Below, piece after piece: positions 22,981 to 30,453 of a stretch of 64,000 nucleotides of DNA. Under the pieces are notes generated by a model, which ran no database searches, was not told where the DNA came from, and saw nothing but the letters and a program-made list of their open reading frames with translations. The position numbers and the translations under genes are program-made. Position 1 is the stretch's first letter. Every line of letters starts with the position of its first letter. Origin of the DNA: JAENVU01 sp031362155. Its GTDB lineage: Bacteria > Actinomycetota > Acidimicrobiia > IMCC26256 > JAENVU01. Location: the NCBI GenBank assembly GCA_031362155.1, contig JANLRZ010000181.1:1-64000 (forward strand), written 5' to 3'.

Positions 22981-24180
22981 CTAGAGGTTCCGCTCAAACT
23001 CGATGATCGCGTTGATCTGGGCGCGAGACAGGATTTCGCCGAAGTGCGGCATCTTGCCGGAGGAGATGCCCCGCACGCCGTAGGCCTTGTTGGTCTCGGC
23101 ACCGATCGCGACCCAGTCGTACTGCTTGGTCTTGCCGGTTTCGCCCGGGAACTGGCTCAAGACCGATTCGCCCCGCAGTGATGGTCCGAGCGCGCCACTG
23201 CCCGGGGGTTCGGGCATGGGCACGAACCCGTTGGCGGGTTCGAGGGTGGACCAACCCTTCGTGTGGCAGCGGGCGCACTGGGTGTTGAACAGCAACTCAC
23301 CCTGGCTCATCTGGGCGACTTGATCGGCGTACTCACGCGAGCGGCGGATGCCTTCGTTGGCGGCATCGATCTCGCCTTGGTAGAGCGCCTTCTGGGCCGG
23401 CGTCTTGGCCTCGGCCAACTTCTTCTCGGCGTCGGCGCGGTTGGACTGAGCCGTGGCTTCGGATTTGTTGACGAAGTCCTGGTAGTCCTTGATCTTCTTG
23501 TCGGCCCGGGCGCGGGCCTGGGCCGGAGTGATCTGGATGCTGCGGAGGTAGGCGACGATGTCGCTGATGGCCTGATCGTTCTTGGGGCCACCGCCGGCGA
23601 CGCCCCACGCCGGCATCGGCGTTCCGGGCCGTCCGTATACGAGGATCTGGCTGACCTGCTCGTACTGGGTCACCGGGTCCTCGGTGTAGCGGTAGAAGAT
23701 GTCGTTCACCGACGGGACCTGCCACACCTGCTGCACCGGGGTGGCATTCGGGTCGCCCTGGGCATCCGGCGTCAGCACGAAGTTCGTCGAACCGCCGCCC
23801 GCGTCGGTCCCGTGACAGTTCGCGCACAGCAACGACTTGGCCCCGTCGTAGGCCTCCATGTTCTTGTTTGCGTAGAGCACCGCGCCCCGCTCCACGGCAC
23901 GTTCTTCGAAGCCCTTGGTCTCCTCGTCCTGGCGGCTCGGCTCGAGGAGCCAGTACAGCGGCAGCACGATGGCCACGATGGTGGAGAACAACAGCGCCCA
24001 CCGGAGCACCTTGGTGAGGTGCGCGTCTTCGAGCACGTCGTCGTCGTAGAAGGGGGTGAGGTTCGCAGCGGGCTTCTCGTCCGGCTCGCGCCGCACCGAG
24101 AGCACCTTGGCGCCGATGATCACGACGATCACGAGGACCGCCGCAATGTTGATGAGGATCAGGAGGGTGCGCAGGGTCAC
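22981..24180 (-). CDS. Membrane-anchored diheme cytochrome c
   Basis: 399 residues. Two N-terminal membrane helices (about 4-27 and 57-79). Haem motif 1 is CANCH at 119-123 with probable axial Met in TPMPAW (189); haem motif 2 is CARCH at 302-306 with probable Met in SGKMPHFGE. Between them, about 218-295, is a long charged helical stretch (DKKIKDYQDFVNKSEATAQ) likely to be a coiled coil. It should carry electrons from the Rieske centre to an oxidase, like QcrC. The GTG start overlaps the end of a 16-codon mini-ORF that begins in the Rieske stop. Confidence 0.9.
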   Translation of the reverse strand: MTLRTLLILINIAAVLVIVVIIGAKVLSVRREPDEKPAANLTPFYDDDVLEDAHLTKVLRWALLFSTIVAIVLPLYWLLEPSRQDEETKGFEERAVERGAVLYANKNMEAYDGAKSLLCANCHGTDAGGGSTNFVLTPDAQGDPNATPVQQVWQVPSVNDIFYRYTEDPVTQYEQVSQILVYGRPGTPMPAWGVAGGGPKNDQAISDIVAYLRSIQITPAQARARADKKIKDYQDFVNKSEATAQSNRADAEKKLAEAKTPAQKALYQGEIDAANEGIRRSREYADQVAQMSQGELLFNTQCARCHTKGWSTLEPANGFVPMPEPPGSGALGPSLRGESVLSQFPGETGKTKQYDWVAIGAETNKAYGVRGISSGKMPHFGEILSRAQINAIIEFERNL

Positions 24181-24227
24181 AGTGGCCTCTTGAGAGTTCC
24201 TGGGTAGTCGGACGACGGTGCGGGCAT
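24177..24227 (-). CDS. 16-residue intercistronic mini-ORF between Rieske and cytochrome c genes
   Basis: On the minus strand ATG at 24227 overlaps the Rieske stop (TGATG) and the TGA at 24179-24177 overlaps the GTG start of cytochrome c (GTGA). Product MPAPSSDYPGTLKRPL. It exactly fills the 46-base gap. No membrane or signal features; a role in ribosome hand-over is more likely than a functional peptide. Confidence 0.3.
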   Translation of the reverse strand: MPAPSSDYPGTLKRPL

Positions 24228-25078
24228 CACACGCACGGCGGGCCTTCTGCGCCCTGGCCGGTGGTGTCGGTGCCGATCGGCGGGCCGGTGACGGCCGTGC
24301 CGGAGGTGTCGATGGTGATCTTGACGCCGGAGACGGTCACGACCCAGTGGTCGAGCCCACGGGGGGCCGGGCCACCGCGCTTCTCGCCGACGCGGCTGTA
24401 CTTCGAACCGTGGCACGGGCACTCGAACCACTGCGAGGTCTGGCACCAGGGCACCCGGCAGCCGAGGTGCACACACTTCTGGTAGATCCCGACGATGCCC
24501 TGCTCCATGCTCGGCACGATGAGCGCGTACTCGTTGATCTTCTTGGCCTTGGCAACGTCGGCCTTGGGGTAGGGCTGGAGGTAGGTGCGAGCGGCGGGGA
24601 CGTAGAACGGTTCCTTCTTGGCGTCCCAGTAGGCCTGGACGTCGGGGAGGGTGATGCCCGCGTCGATCTTGCCGCCGAATCCGCCGGAGGACTTGGCGTA
24701 AAGGAAAGCAATGGCCGAAATCCCGAACGTCCCCACGCTCAGGGCCATGGTCTGGATGATCGCTCGGTTGAAGAACTGGCGCCGGCTGACCTGGATCTCT
24801 TCGTACTCGGCCGGAGTGAACTCGGCGACACCGACCGAACCGCGGGTGGCAACGCCGCTCGCGCCGGCGCGGGTCTCTTCACCACGGGCTCGCGCGTCGG
24901 CGGACGCGTCGTCGCTGACGGCCAGGCCGGTTCCGGCATCGGTGGCCCTGGTCTCGGCCGTGAGCTTCCCGGTCACGTTGCCGGACGCGTCGGTGCCGCG
25001 GCGGCGGGCCGACGCGAAAACCGTCAGCGCCGCGAGGGCGACGATGACCGGGATGCCGATGATCAATGCGATGTTCAA
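24227..25078 (-). CDS. Rieske iron-sulfur protein
   Basis: 283 residues. One N-terminal helix (2-22), a 70-residue Ala/Thr/Asp-rich stretch, then SRRQFFNRA before a second helix (about 105-127). Rieske cluster ligands are C202/H204 (CVHLGC) and C220/H223 (CPCHGS), with the C207-C222 disulfide pair and an extra C212. It passes electrons from menaquinol to cytochrome c. It resembles actinobacterial QcrA in having extra N-terminal membrane sequence, but with fewer helices. Followed by the diheme cytochrome c; preceded by the cytochrome b C-terminal subunit. Confidence 0.9.
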   Translation of the reverse strand: MNIALIIGIPVIVALAALTVFASARRRGTDASGNVTGKLTAETRATDAGTGLAVSDDASADARARGEETRAGASGVATRGSVGVAEFTPAEYEEIQVSRRQFFNRAIIQTMALSVGTFGISAIAFLYAKSSGGFGGKIDAGITLPDVQAYWDAKKEPFYVPAARTYLQPYPKADVAKAKKINEYALIVPSMEQGIVGIYQKCVHLGCRVPWCQTSQWFECPCHGSKYSRVGEKRGGPAPRGLDHWVVTVSGVKITIDTSGTAVTGPPIGTDTTGQGAEGPPCV

Positions 25079-25088
25079 CGGAGGATCC

Positions 25089-25925
25089 TTAGAGCTCGAA
25101 GAAGATGCCGTCGTTCCAGGGGAACACGAAGTTGAACCCCGCGCCTCGGAAGAACGAACCGATGATCACGAGAACGGCCCAGAACATGAGGAAGATCGTG
25201 AAGAGCGAAATCGCGTACTTCCGGTCGTTCGGCTTGTTCGAGGGGTTGGTGTCCACGTACGGAGCGATGATCAGGAGGAACAAACCCATGCCGGGAACCG
25301 TCACCCCGGCCACCATCGGATGGAACATCGTGAGCAGTTCCTGCAGGCCGAGGAAGTACCACGGCGCCTTCGACGGGTTCGGTGTCTGGTTGACATCGGC
25401 GAGGCCGAGCAACGGCGCCCGGACGATGGCGGAGAAGATCAGCAACATCGCCGTGAGCGCCAACGCGGCCGTGAGTTCGACGACGAGCAGGTGCGGCCAG
25501 GTGTGCACCTTGTCCTGGGCCTCGGCGCGAGTTTGCTGAATGGATCCCGACTTGACGACGGTCAGCAAGCGCTGGGTGTGACCGCCCGGGCCGGTACCTG
25601 TCGGCGCCGCGATCGGCGCTGCCTTGGTCGCCGTTGCCGTCGCGGTGCTGCCACCCCCGGCGTCCGCGCCACCGGCCATCGCGGCCTTGCGCTTCCGGGC
25701 CCGCTCGAGCAGGTGTGCAGGAACGCCGCCCTTGTCTTCGGTGATGACGCCTTCGTCCGATGCCGCGCTGGCGGCGACGGGCGCCGTCTCCTCGGCGGGG
25801 GCCTCGGCGGGCGTGTCGGCACCAGCGTCCGCGGGCGCGTCGTCGGCCGCTTCGCCGCCGGGCAGGCCCAAGGCCTTTCGGCGTTCCGCACTGCGATTCA
25901 GTAGATGTTCGGGGACTTCAGCCAT
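25089..25925 (-). CDS. Cytochrome b C-terminal subunit (b6f subunit IV-like) with long N-terminal extension
   Basis: 278 residues. Residues 140-278 hold three membrane helices matching the C-terminal part of cytochrome b; the Qo-site motif reads A187-P188-W189-Y190 (KAPWYFLGLQELL) instead of PEWY. The first 125 residues are a soluble Ala/Pro/Glu-rich extension with two copies of a basic amphipathic motif, VPEHLLNRSAERRKAL (4-19) and VPAHLLERARKRKAAM (68-83). It pairs with the b6-like gene just upstream to form a split cytochrome b. Split b is usual in cyanobacteria and Firmicutes, unlike the one-piece QcrB of well-known actinobacteria. Confidence 0.85.
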   Translation of the reverse strand: MAEVPEHLLNRSAERRKALGLPGGEAADDAPADAGADTPAEAPAEETAPVAASAASDEGVITEDKGGVPAHLLERARKRKAAMAGGADAGGGSTATATATKAAPIAAPTGTGPGGHTQRLLTVVKSGSIQQTRAEAQDKVHTWPHLLVVELTAALALTAMLLIFSAIVRAPLLGLADVNQTPNPSKAPWYFLGLQELLTMFHPMVAGVTVPGMGLFLLIIAPYVDTNPSNKPNDRKYAISLFTIFLMFWAVLVIIGSFFRGAGFNFVFPWNDGIFFEL

Positions 25926-25944
25926 TGGTCAATCCCTCCCCGGC

Positions 25945-26736
25945 CTAGAGCGGGCCACTGATGCCGCCGTCCTTGCGGACGCGCCAGAAGTGAATCGCCA
26001 TGAAGATCACGATGATGAACGGGAGCAAGAGCACGTGCAGCGTGTACCACCGCAGCAAGGTGTCGCCCGAGATCTCCTTCGAGCCCAGGAGCGCGTAGCG
26101 CATCTGGCTGCCGAAGACCGGGGTGTAGCCCATCATGTTGGTACCGACGGTCACAGCCCAGAGCGCGAGCTGGTCCCACGGGAGCAGGTAGCCCGTGAAC
26201 GAGAGCATCAGGGTCATGACCAGCAAGATGACGCCGATCACCCAGTTGAACTCGCGCGGTGCCTTGTACGCGCCGTGATAAAAGACGCGACTCATGTGGA
26301 GGAACACGCTGAGCACCATGAGGTGCGCGCCCCAGCGATGCATGTTGCGCACCAGCGATCCGAACCACACCGCGGTCTCGAGTTGCTGCACGTTGTTCCA
26401 GGCCGCGGCTTCGGTCGGCCGGTAGAAGAACATCAGGAAGATGCCGGTGACCGTGAGCAGGATGAACAGGAAGAAGGACAGCCCGCCGAGACAGAGCGTG
26501 TAGCTGACCTTCACCGCGTGCCGCTTCACCTTCACTGGGTGGAGGTGGTAGAGCACGCTGTTCATGATCACGTAGGACCGGTTCCTCGGGCTGTCGGTGT
26601 AGCCCTTCCGGAAGATCGACCCGGGTCGAATGATCGAGGTGACGACTTGCGAGTTGCCGACGCGGTCGCCCATCTCTTTGGCGCGTTCGCCCAGCTTCAA
26701 GCCGCCGGACTCGCTGCTCCCGTTGCCGTTCGCCAT
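25945..26736 (-). CDS. Cytochrome b6-like subunit with putative haem c_i cysteine
   Basis: 263 residues, four main helices. Haem-b ligand pairs have b6 spacing: H133/H147 (HRWGAH...FLH, 14 apart) and H234/H249 (15 apart). C82 in LCLGGLSF aligns without gaps to the b6 segment CLGG that covalently holds haem c_i: from CLGG to the following TG and YRPT the distances agree with plant/cyanobacterial b6. The protein ends RKDGGISGPL, also b6-like. It binds menaquinol and the two b haems. GGAG lies 8 bases before the ATG; an in-frame TAG of an 18-codon mini-ORF abuts the start. Confidence 0.9.
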   Translation of the reverse strand: MANGNGSSESGGLKLGERAKEMGDRVGNSQVVTSIIRPGSIFRKGYTDSPRNRSYVIMNSVLYHLHPVKVKRHAVKVSYTLCLGGLSFFLFILLTVTGIFLMFFYRPTEAAAWNNVQQLETAVWFGSLVRNMHRWGAHLMVLSVFLHMSRVFYHGAYKAPREFNWVIGVILLVMTLMLSFTGYLLPWDQLALWAVTVGTNMMGYTPVFGSQMRYALLGSKEISGDTLLRWYTLHVLLLPFIIVIFMAIHFWRVRKDGGISGPL

Positions 26737-26793
26737 CTAGATCGCTCCGCTCAATCCGCCGCGGGATGTCCGCCGTGGCCGTTCGCTCCCCAT
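26737..26793 (-). CDS. 18-residue mini-ORF immediately upstream of cytochrome b6-like gene
   Basis: Minus-strand ATG at 26793 with a strong AAGGAGAGG 5 bases before it; product MGSERPRRTSRGGLSGAI; stop TAG directly abuts, in the same frame, the ATG of the cytochrome b gene (TAGATG). Either a relay ORF for re-initiation or a short basic leader peptide; read-through of the TAG would give the cytochrome a 19-residue basic extension. Confidence 0.3.
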   Translation of the reverse strand: MGSERPRRTSRGGLSGAI

Positions 26794-26809
26794 GAGCGCC
26801 TCTCCTTGC

Positions 26810-27223
26810 CTAGAACCGGACGCCATAGCTGTAGCCGTGGCGGTTGGTACGGGTATGTGGGTCGCCGGCGGCGCCCTGATCTGCGAGCTTGCCGAGGATG
26901 ATGACACCGGTCGGGCATCGGTCCACGCAGAGCGCGCAGCGGGTACACACGTCCTCGTCGACGATGAACGCGACATGGTCGCGAGGATCTTCGCCGGGAC
27001 GCTCGGTGCCCACCGCCGCATCGATTGCGCCGACGGACACCATGTGAATGCATTTCCAGGGACAGATATCGACGCAGCCCTCGCACATGATGCACTCGGC
27101 TTGGTCGATGTGAAGGAATTGCTTGGGCTTGACCGACGCGGTCAGGAAGGACGGGTCGACCTCCTGGAGTACGTAGTCGGTGACGAACTCGGGCATCGCC
27201 GGATTCGCGTCGGTCTTCGCCAT
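26810..27223 (-). CDS. Two-[4Fe-4S] ferredoxin-type protein of cytochrome operon
   Basis: 137 residues. Cluster motifs C44-x2-C47-x2-C50-x3-C54 (CIMCEGCVDICP) and C93-x2-C96-x2-C99-x3-C103 (CTRCALCVDRCP); each motif is complete. The layout with a CPWKC segment recalls NuoI-like ferredoxins. No membrane helix. It lies between the 165-residue membrane protein and the cytochrome b gene, so it may feed or take electrons at the cytoplasmic side of the complex. Ferredoxin genes are not part of standard bc1 operons. Confidence 0.85.
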   Translation of the reverse strand: MAKTDANPAMPEFVTDYVLQEVDPSFLTASVKPKQFLHIDQAECIMCEGCVDICPWKCIHMVSVGAIDAAVGTERPGEDPRDHVAFIVDEDVCTRCALCVDRCPTGVIILGKLADQGAAGDPHTRTNRHGYSYGVRF

Positions 27224-27225
27224 TG

Positions 27226-27723
27226 CTAAGCCTTGGCTTTCAAGGGTCGACCGAACCGCGAACGGCCCACTGGAACGGGTTCGGACGCGGCGGCCTCGGT
27301 GGCGGTCGGGCGCTTCTGCCAGAGCACGAACATCGCGATGGTGGCCGCAAAGAACGCGACGTAGATGAGGACGACAAGCAGATCACGCACGCCGTGCTGC
27401 AGGTCGATCGAGAACGGCCAGTTCCAGCTGTGGTTGAACGGGATCTCGGTGGTCGACTTGATCAGGTACCGGTTGGTGGAGAGACCCCAGTACTTGTCCG
27501 ACACCGTGATGAACTCGTGCGGGACGATCGCGTACATGAGGAGGAACAGGGCGAACGTGTAGACCGCGCCACCCATTGCTTCGGCCCAGGTCGTGTCACG
27601 ATCGGGCTTGGGCTGGCGCAGCTTCCAGATCACGATTCCGATCATCACGAACGTGATGATGGTGAACCAGATCAGCCGACCGTTGGGTCGGAAGAAGCCC
27701 CAGTCAGGCAGCAAGTTGGGCAT
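27226..27723 (-). CDS. Unidentified four-helix membrane protein, first gene of cytochrome operon
   Basis: 165 residues from the ATG at 27723 (AAGGAG 12 bases upstream); an in-frame ATG at 27759 is an alternative. About three to four hydrophobic segments (LIWFTIITFVMIGIVIW, AVYTFALFLLMYAIVP, LLVVLIYVAFFAATIAMFVLW) and a basic tail. PNGRLIWF and HEFITVSDKYWGLS resemble no motif I know. Two bases separate it from the ferredoxin gene. Probably a structural subunit of the complex. Confidence 0.65.
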   Translation of the reverse strand: MPNLLPDWGFFRPNGRLIWFTIITFVMIGIVIWKLRQPKPDRDTTWAEAMGGAVYTFALFLLMYAIVPHEFITVSDKYWGLSTNRYLIKSTTEIPFNHSWNWPFSIDLQHGVRDLLVVLIYVAFFAATIAMFVLWQKRPTATEAAASEPVPVGRSRFGRPLKAKA

Positions 27724-27808
27724 GGTGCCGCGCGTCTCCTTCTCGGTTCGGACCGACATCCCCCTCCGATGCCGTACCCGTTCCTCTTCTTCCGGGCGTT
27801 TCTCTACC

Positions 27809-27836
27809 ACGCTAGATCGCGGAGGGACACATCCAA
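27809..27836 (-). promoter_or_regulatory. Candidate promoter of the cytochrome operon
   Basis: On the minus strand TTGGAT (27836-27831), 16 bases and TAGCGT (27814-27809), about 86 bases before the first gene. It lies in the 207-base divergent region shared with the MenJ-like gene. Confidence 0.35.
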
Positions 27837-27918
27837 GGGTTCGGACGCACACTTCAGGATTTTCTTTGGCATGCGGAAAACGCGGTCGCGTGGTGTGCCT
27901 CGAAGGTCTTCGGCGTGG

Positions 27919-27924
27919 GACGAT
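27919..27924 (+). promoter_or_regulatory. -10-like element before MenJ-like gene
   Basis: GACGAT followed by exactly 6 bases and GTG 27931, the spacing of the other leaderless promoters, though the first base is not T. Confidence 0.3.
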
Positions 27925-27930
27925 GCCGTT

Positions 27931-29247
27931 GTGCCTGCGGCGACGTCCTCTGATCGTTCCACCCCCGACCGCGTCGATGTGCTGGTTGTCGGCGCCGGAC
28001 CCTCGGGTGCGGCCGCGGCCTACTGGCTGGCCGAAGCGGGCCACTCGGTGTTGGCCGTCGAGAAGAAGACGTTCCCGCGGGAGAAGACCTGCGGTGATGG
28101 GCTGACCCCTCGGGCCGTGCGCCAACTCGTCGACATGGGACTCGGCGCGCCCCTCGAGGATTTCCACCGCTATGACGGACTGCGCTCGATTGCCCACGGG
28201 GTCACCCTGGAGCTGGCCTGGCCCGATCATCCCGATTTTCCGAATTATGGCTATGTGGTACGGCGGCGGGATCTCGATCAGATGGTCGCCGACCAGGCGG
28301 TCAAGGCCGGCGCGACGGTCTGGCAGGGGTCGGAGGCGATCGAGCCCCTCATCGAGTCCGGATTGGTCACCGGCGCGGTCATTCACCGAAACGAGTCGGG
28401 TACGACCGAGGTGGTGCACGCCAAGTATGTGGTGGTGGCCGACGGCGCGAACTCCCGGTTCGGCCGGGCCCTCGGGACCCAGCGGGACCGGACGTATCCC
28501 ATGGGCATGGCGATTCGCGGCTATTACACCAGTCCGCTCCATGATGACCCCTGGATCGAGTCGCATCTGGACCTGCGCGACCGCGACGGCAACCACATGC
28601 CGGGCTACGGGTGGATCTTTCCGGTCGGCGACGGGACCGTGAATGTCGGTGCCGGGCTGCTCGACACGTTCACCGGGTTCAAAGCGGTCAACACCTCCCG
28701 GTTGATGGAGGCCTTCGTCGCTATGACCCCGGAACGGTGGGGCATCACCCCGGAAACGTCATGTGGTCCGGCCACGGGCGGGCGGCTCCCCACCGGCGGT
28801 TCGGTCGTCCCGAAGGTCGGCCCGACCTGGATCGTGGCCGGCGATGCCGCCGGATCGATCAACCCGTTCAACGGCGAAGGCATCGCGTATGCCTACGAGA
28901 CGGGCCGGATGGTCGCGGAGACGGTCGGCGAGGCGCTGCTCACCGGTGACGGGTTGGCCCTCGCTCGGTACCCGGACCGGCTCGAGGAGGTCTACGGGCT
29001 GTATTTCAAGGTGGCCCGGACGTTCGTGAGCATCATCGGGAACCCGGCCATCATGCGCGAACTCACGCGCGTGGGCATGCACTCGCGGAGCCTGATGGAG
29101 TGGGTGCTGCGGATCATGGCCAATCTGCTCCGACCCGACGAAATCGGACCCGCCGAGGCGGCCTACGCTGCGGTGGAACTCCTCGTACGAGCGTTGCCGG
29201 ACCCGAGCGGTCCGCGCGCTTTGGGGGTTAGGGAACTAGCGGGTTGA
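27931..29247 (+). CDS. Geranylgeranyl-reductase-family flavoprotein (menaquinone reductase MenJ-like)
   Basis: 438 residues from GTG 27931 (in-frame ATG 27871 is possible). FAD motif VDVLVVGAGPSGAAAAYWLAEAGHSVLAVEKKTFPREKTCGDGLTPRAV, then YVVRRRDLDQMVADQA, VVVADGANSRFGRALG, YGWIFPVGDGTVNVGAGLLD, and the second FAD motif WIVAGDAAGSINPFNGEGIAYAYETGRM. The family reduces isoprenoid double bonds; in mycobacteria MenJ saturates one isoprene of menaquinone. Position beside the quinol-cytochrome operon supports a quinone substrate. Archaeal-type lipid reductase is the alternative. Confidence 0.8.
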   Translation: MPAATSSDRSTPDRVDVLVVGAGPSGAAAAYWLAEAGHSVLAVEKKTFPREKTCGDGLTPRAVRQLVDMGLGAPLEDFHRYDGLRSIAHGVTLELAWPDHPDFPNYGYVVRRRDLDQMVADQAVKAGATVWQGSEAIEPLIESGLVTGAVIHRNESGTTEVVHAKYVVVADGANSRFGRALGTQRDRTYPMGMAIRGYYTSPLHDDPWIESHLDLRDRDGNHMPGYGWIFPVGDGTVNVGAGLLDTFTGFKAVNTSRLMEAFVAMTPERWGITPETSCGPATGGRLPTGGSVVPKVGPTWIVAGDAAGSINPFNGEGIAYAYETGRMVAETVGEALLTGDGLALARYPDRLEEVYGLYFKVARTFVSIIGNPAIMRELTRVGMHSRSLMEWVLRIMANLLRPDEIGPAEAAYAAVELLVRALPDPSGPRALGVRELAG

Positions 29248-29262
29248 TCCGATACGCGGGTG

Positions 29263-30417
29263 ATGGTGGCAATGAATGCTGATCAGTCGCTGCCCGATAT
29301 TGGTCGCCTGATTCTGGTCAATGAGAACCTCGGCGGCCACGCCACCATGCACCTGAACATCTACCGGGCGCTGGCCGAACACCCCGAGCTCGACGTGGTG
29401 GCCATCGACGTTCCACCGCGCACGCTGGCTCGCCGCATCGTCGGAATCAAGATTCCCGGCCTCGCGCAGATCGATGGCGACCTCGCCTCGGTGCGGGCCC
29501 AGTTGGCACTGTCGTCGACGGCGCGTTCGATGTTGCGACGCGCGATTGCGGCGGGACCGGTCGGCGCGATTCACGTCTACTCCCAGCACGCCGCGCTGCG
29601 CTCTGTTGCGGAACTCCGCGCCCACCCGTCGGTGGTGTCGACGGACGGGTCGGCCGCGCAGAATGCGGTGCAGTTGCCCTTCCGTCATCCCGGACCGGGC
29701 ACTCCGATGGCTGCTCGCGCCGGTGAGTATTTCGAGGCGAAGGTGTTCGATGCCGCGACGATCGTGGTCGCACAATCGGAGTGGTGTGCAGCCGCCATCC
29801 GCGACCGATACGACCTGGGCGCGGATCGGTTGCGAGTGATCCCCTTCGGGATCATCCCGCCGGATCCGGTCGACGTCACGCCCAATGAGGATGGCCTCCC
29901 CGAGATCACGTTCACCGGAAACTCGATGGAGCGCAAAGGTGGATGGGCCCTCCTGCGTGCTTTCCGGTCGCGGTTGCGGGGTCGGTGCATTCTCAACCTC
30001 GTGACGCCCGAAGCGGTTGATCCGGAGCCGGGCGTGCGCGTCTTCTCCGACGTCCGACCCGGTGACCGACGCCTGGTCGAGATGCTGGCGCGCTCGGCGG
30101 TCTTCGCGCTGCCGAGTGAGATCGACAAGTCGCCGTACTCCGTACTCGAGGCGATGTTCGCAGGCCTTCCCGTCGTGTCGACCCCCGTCGGCGGAATCCC
30201 CGAGATGGTGATCGACGGTGAGAACGGACTGCTCGTTCCTCCGGGGGACGACGTCGCGATCGGAACCGCGATCGAGCAGATCCTGGAGGACAACGTGCTG
30301 CGGGCGCGCATGGGTCGGGCGTCGCGCGAACGGGCGTACGCGCGTTTCGATGCGCGGCACACCACTGCGGATCTCGTGCGAGTGATTGCCGAGGCGCAGG
30401 AACGGCACGCGAGCTGA
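29263..30417 (+). CDS. GT4-family glycosyltransferase
   Basis: 384 residues from ATG 29263 (GTG 29260 and ATG 29272 also fit). N-terminus LILVNENLGGHATMHLNIYRAL; C-terminal donor domain with ITFTGNSMERKGGWALLRAF, SEIDKSPYSVLEAMFAGLPVVSTPVGGIPEMV and NGLLVPPGDD, the E-x7-E retaining-GT signature. Acceptor unknown; cell-wall or lipid glycosylation is plausible. It follows the MenJ-like gene by 15 bases on the same strand and is convergent with the SWIM gene. Confidence 0.8.
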   Translation: MVAMNADQSLPDIGRLILVNENLGGHATMHLNIYRALAEHPELDVVAIDVPPRTLARRIVGIKIPGLAQIDGDLASVRAQLALSSTARSMLRRAIAAGPVGAIHVYSQHAALRSVAELRAHPSVVSTDGSAAQNAVQLPFRHPGPGTPMAARAGEYFEAKVFDAATIVVAQSEWCAAAIRDRYDLGADRLRVIPFGIIPPDPVDVTPNEDGLPEITFTGNSMERKGGWALLRAFRSRLRGRCILNLVTPEAVDPEPGVRVFSDVRPGDRRLVEMLARSAVFALPSEIDKSPYSVLEAMFAGLPVVSTPVGGIPEMVIDGENGLLVPPGDDVAIGTAIEQILEDNVLRARMGRASRERAYARFDARHTTADLVRVIAEAQERHAS

Positions 30418-30433
30418 CCACCGGCGCGTGGTC

Positions 30434-30447
30434 GCCGGCCGGCCGGC
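30434..30447 (+). terminator. Weak palindrome between convergent genes
   Basis: GCCGGCCGGCCGGC, self-complementary, in the 36-base gap between the convergent glycosyltransferase and SWIM genes. No U tract; it may act as a bidirectional terminator. Confidence 0.25.
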
Positions 30448-30453
30448 TCCGCG

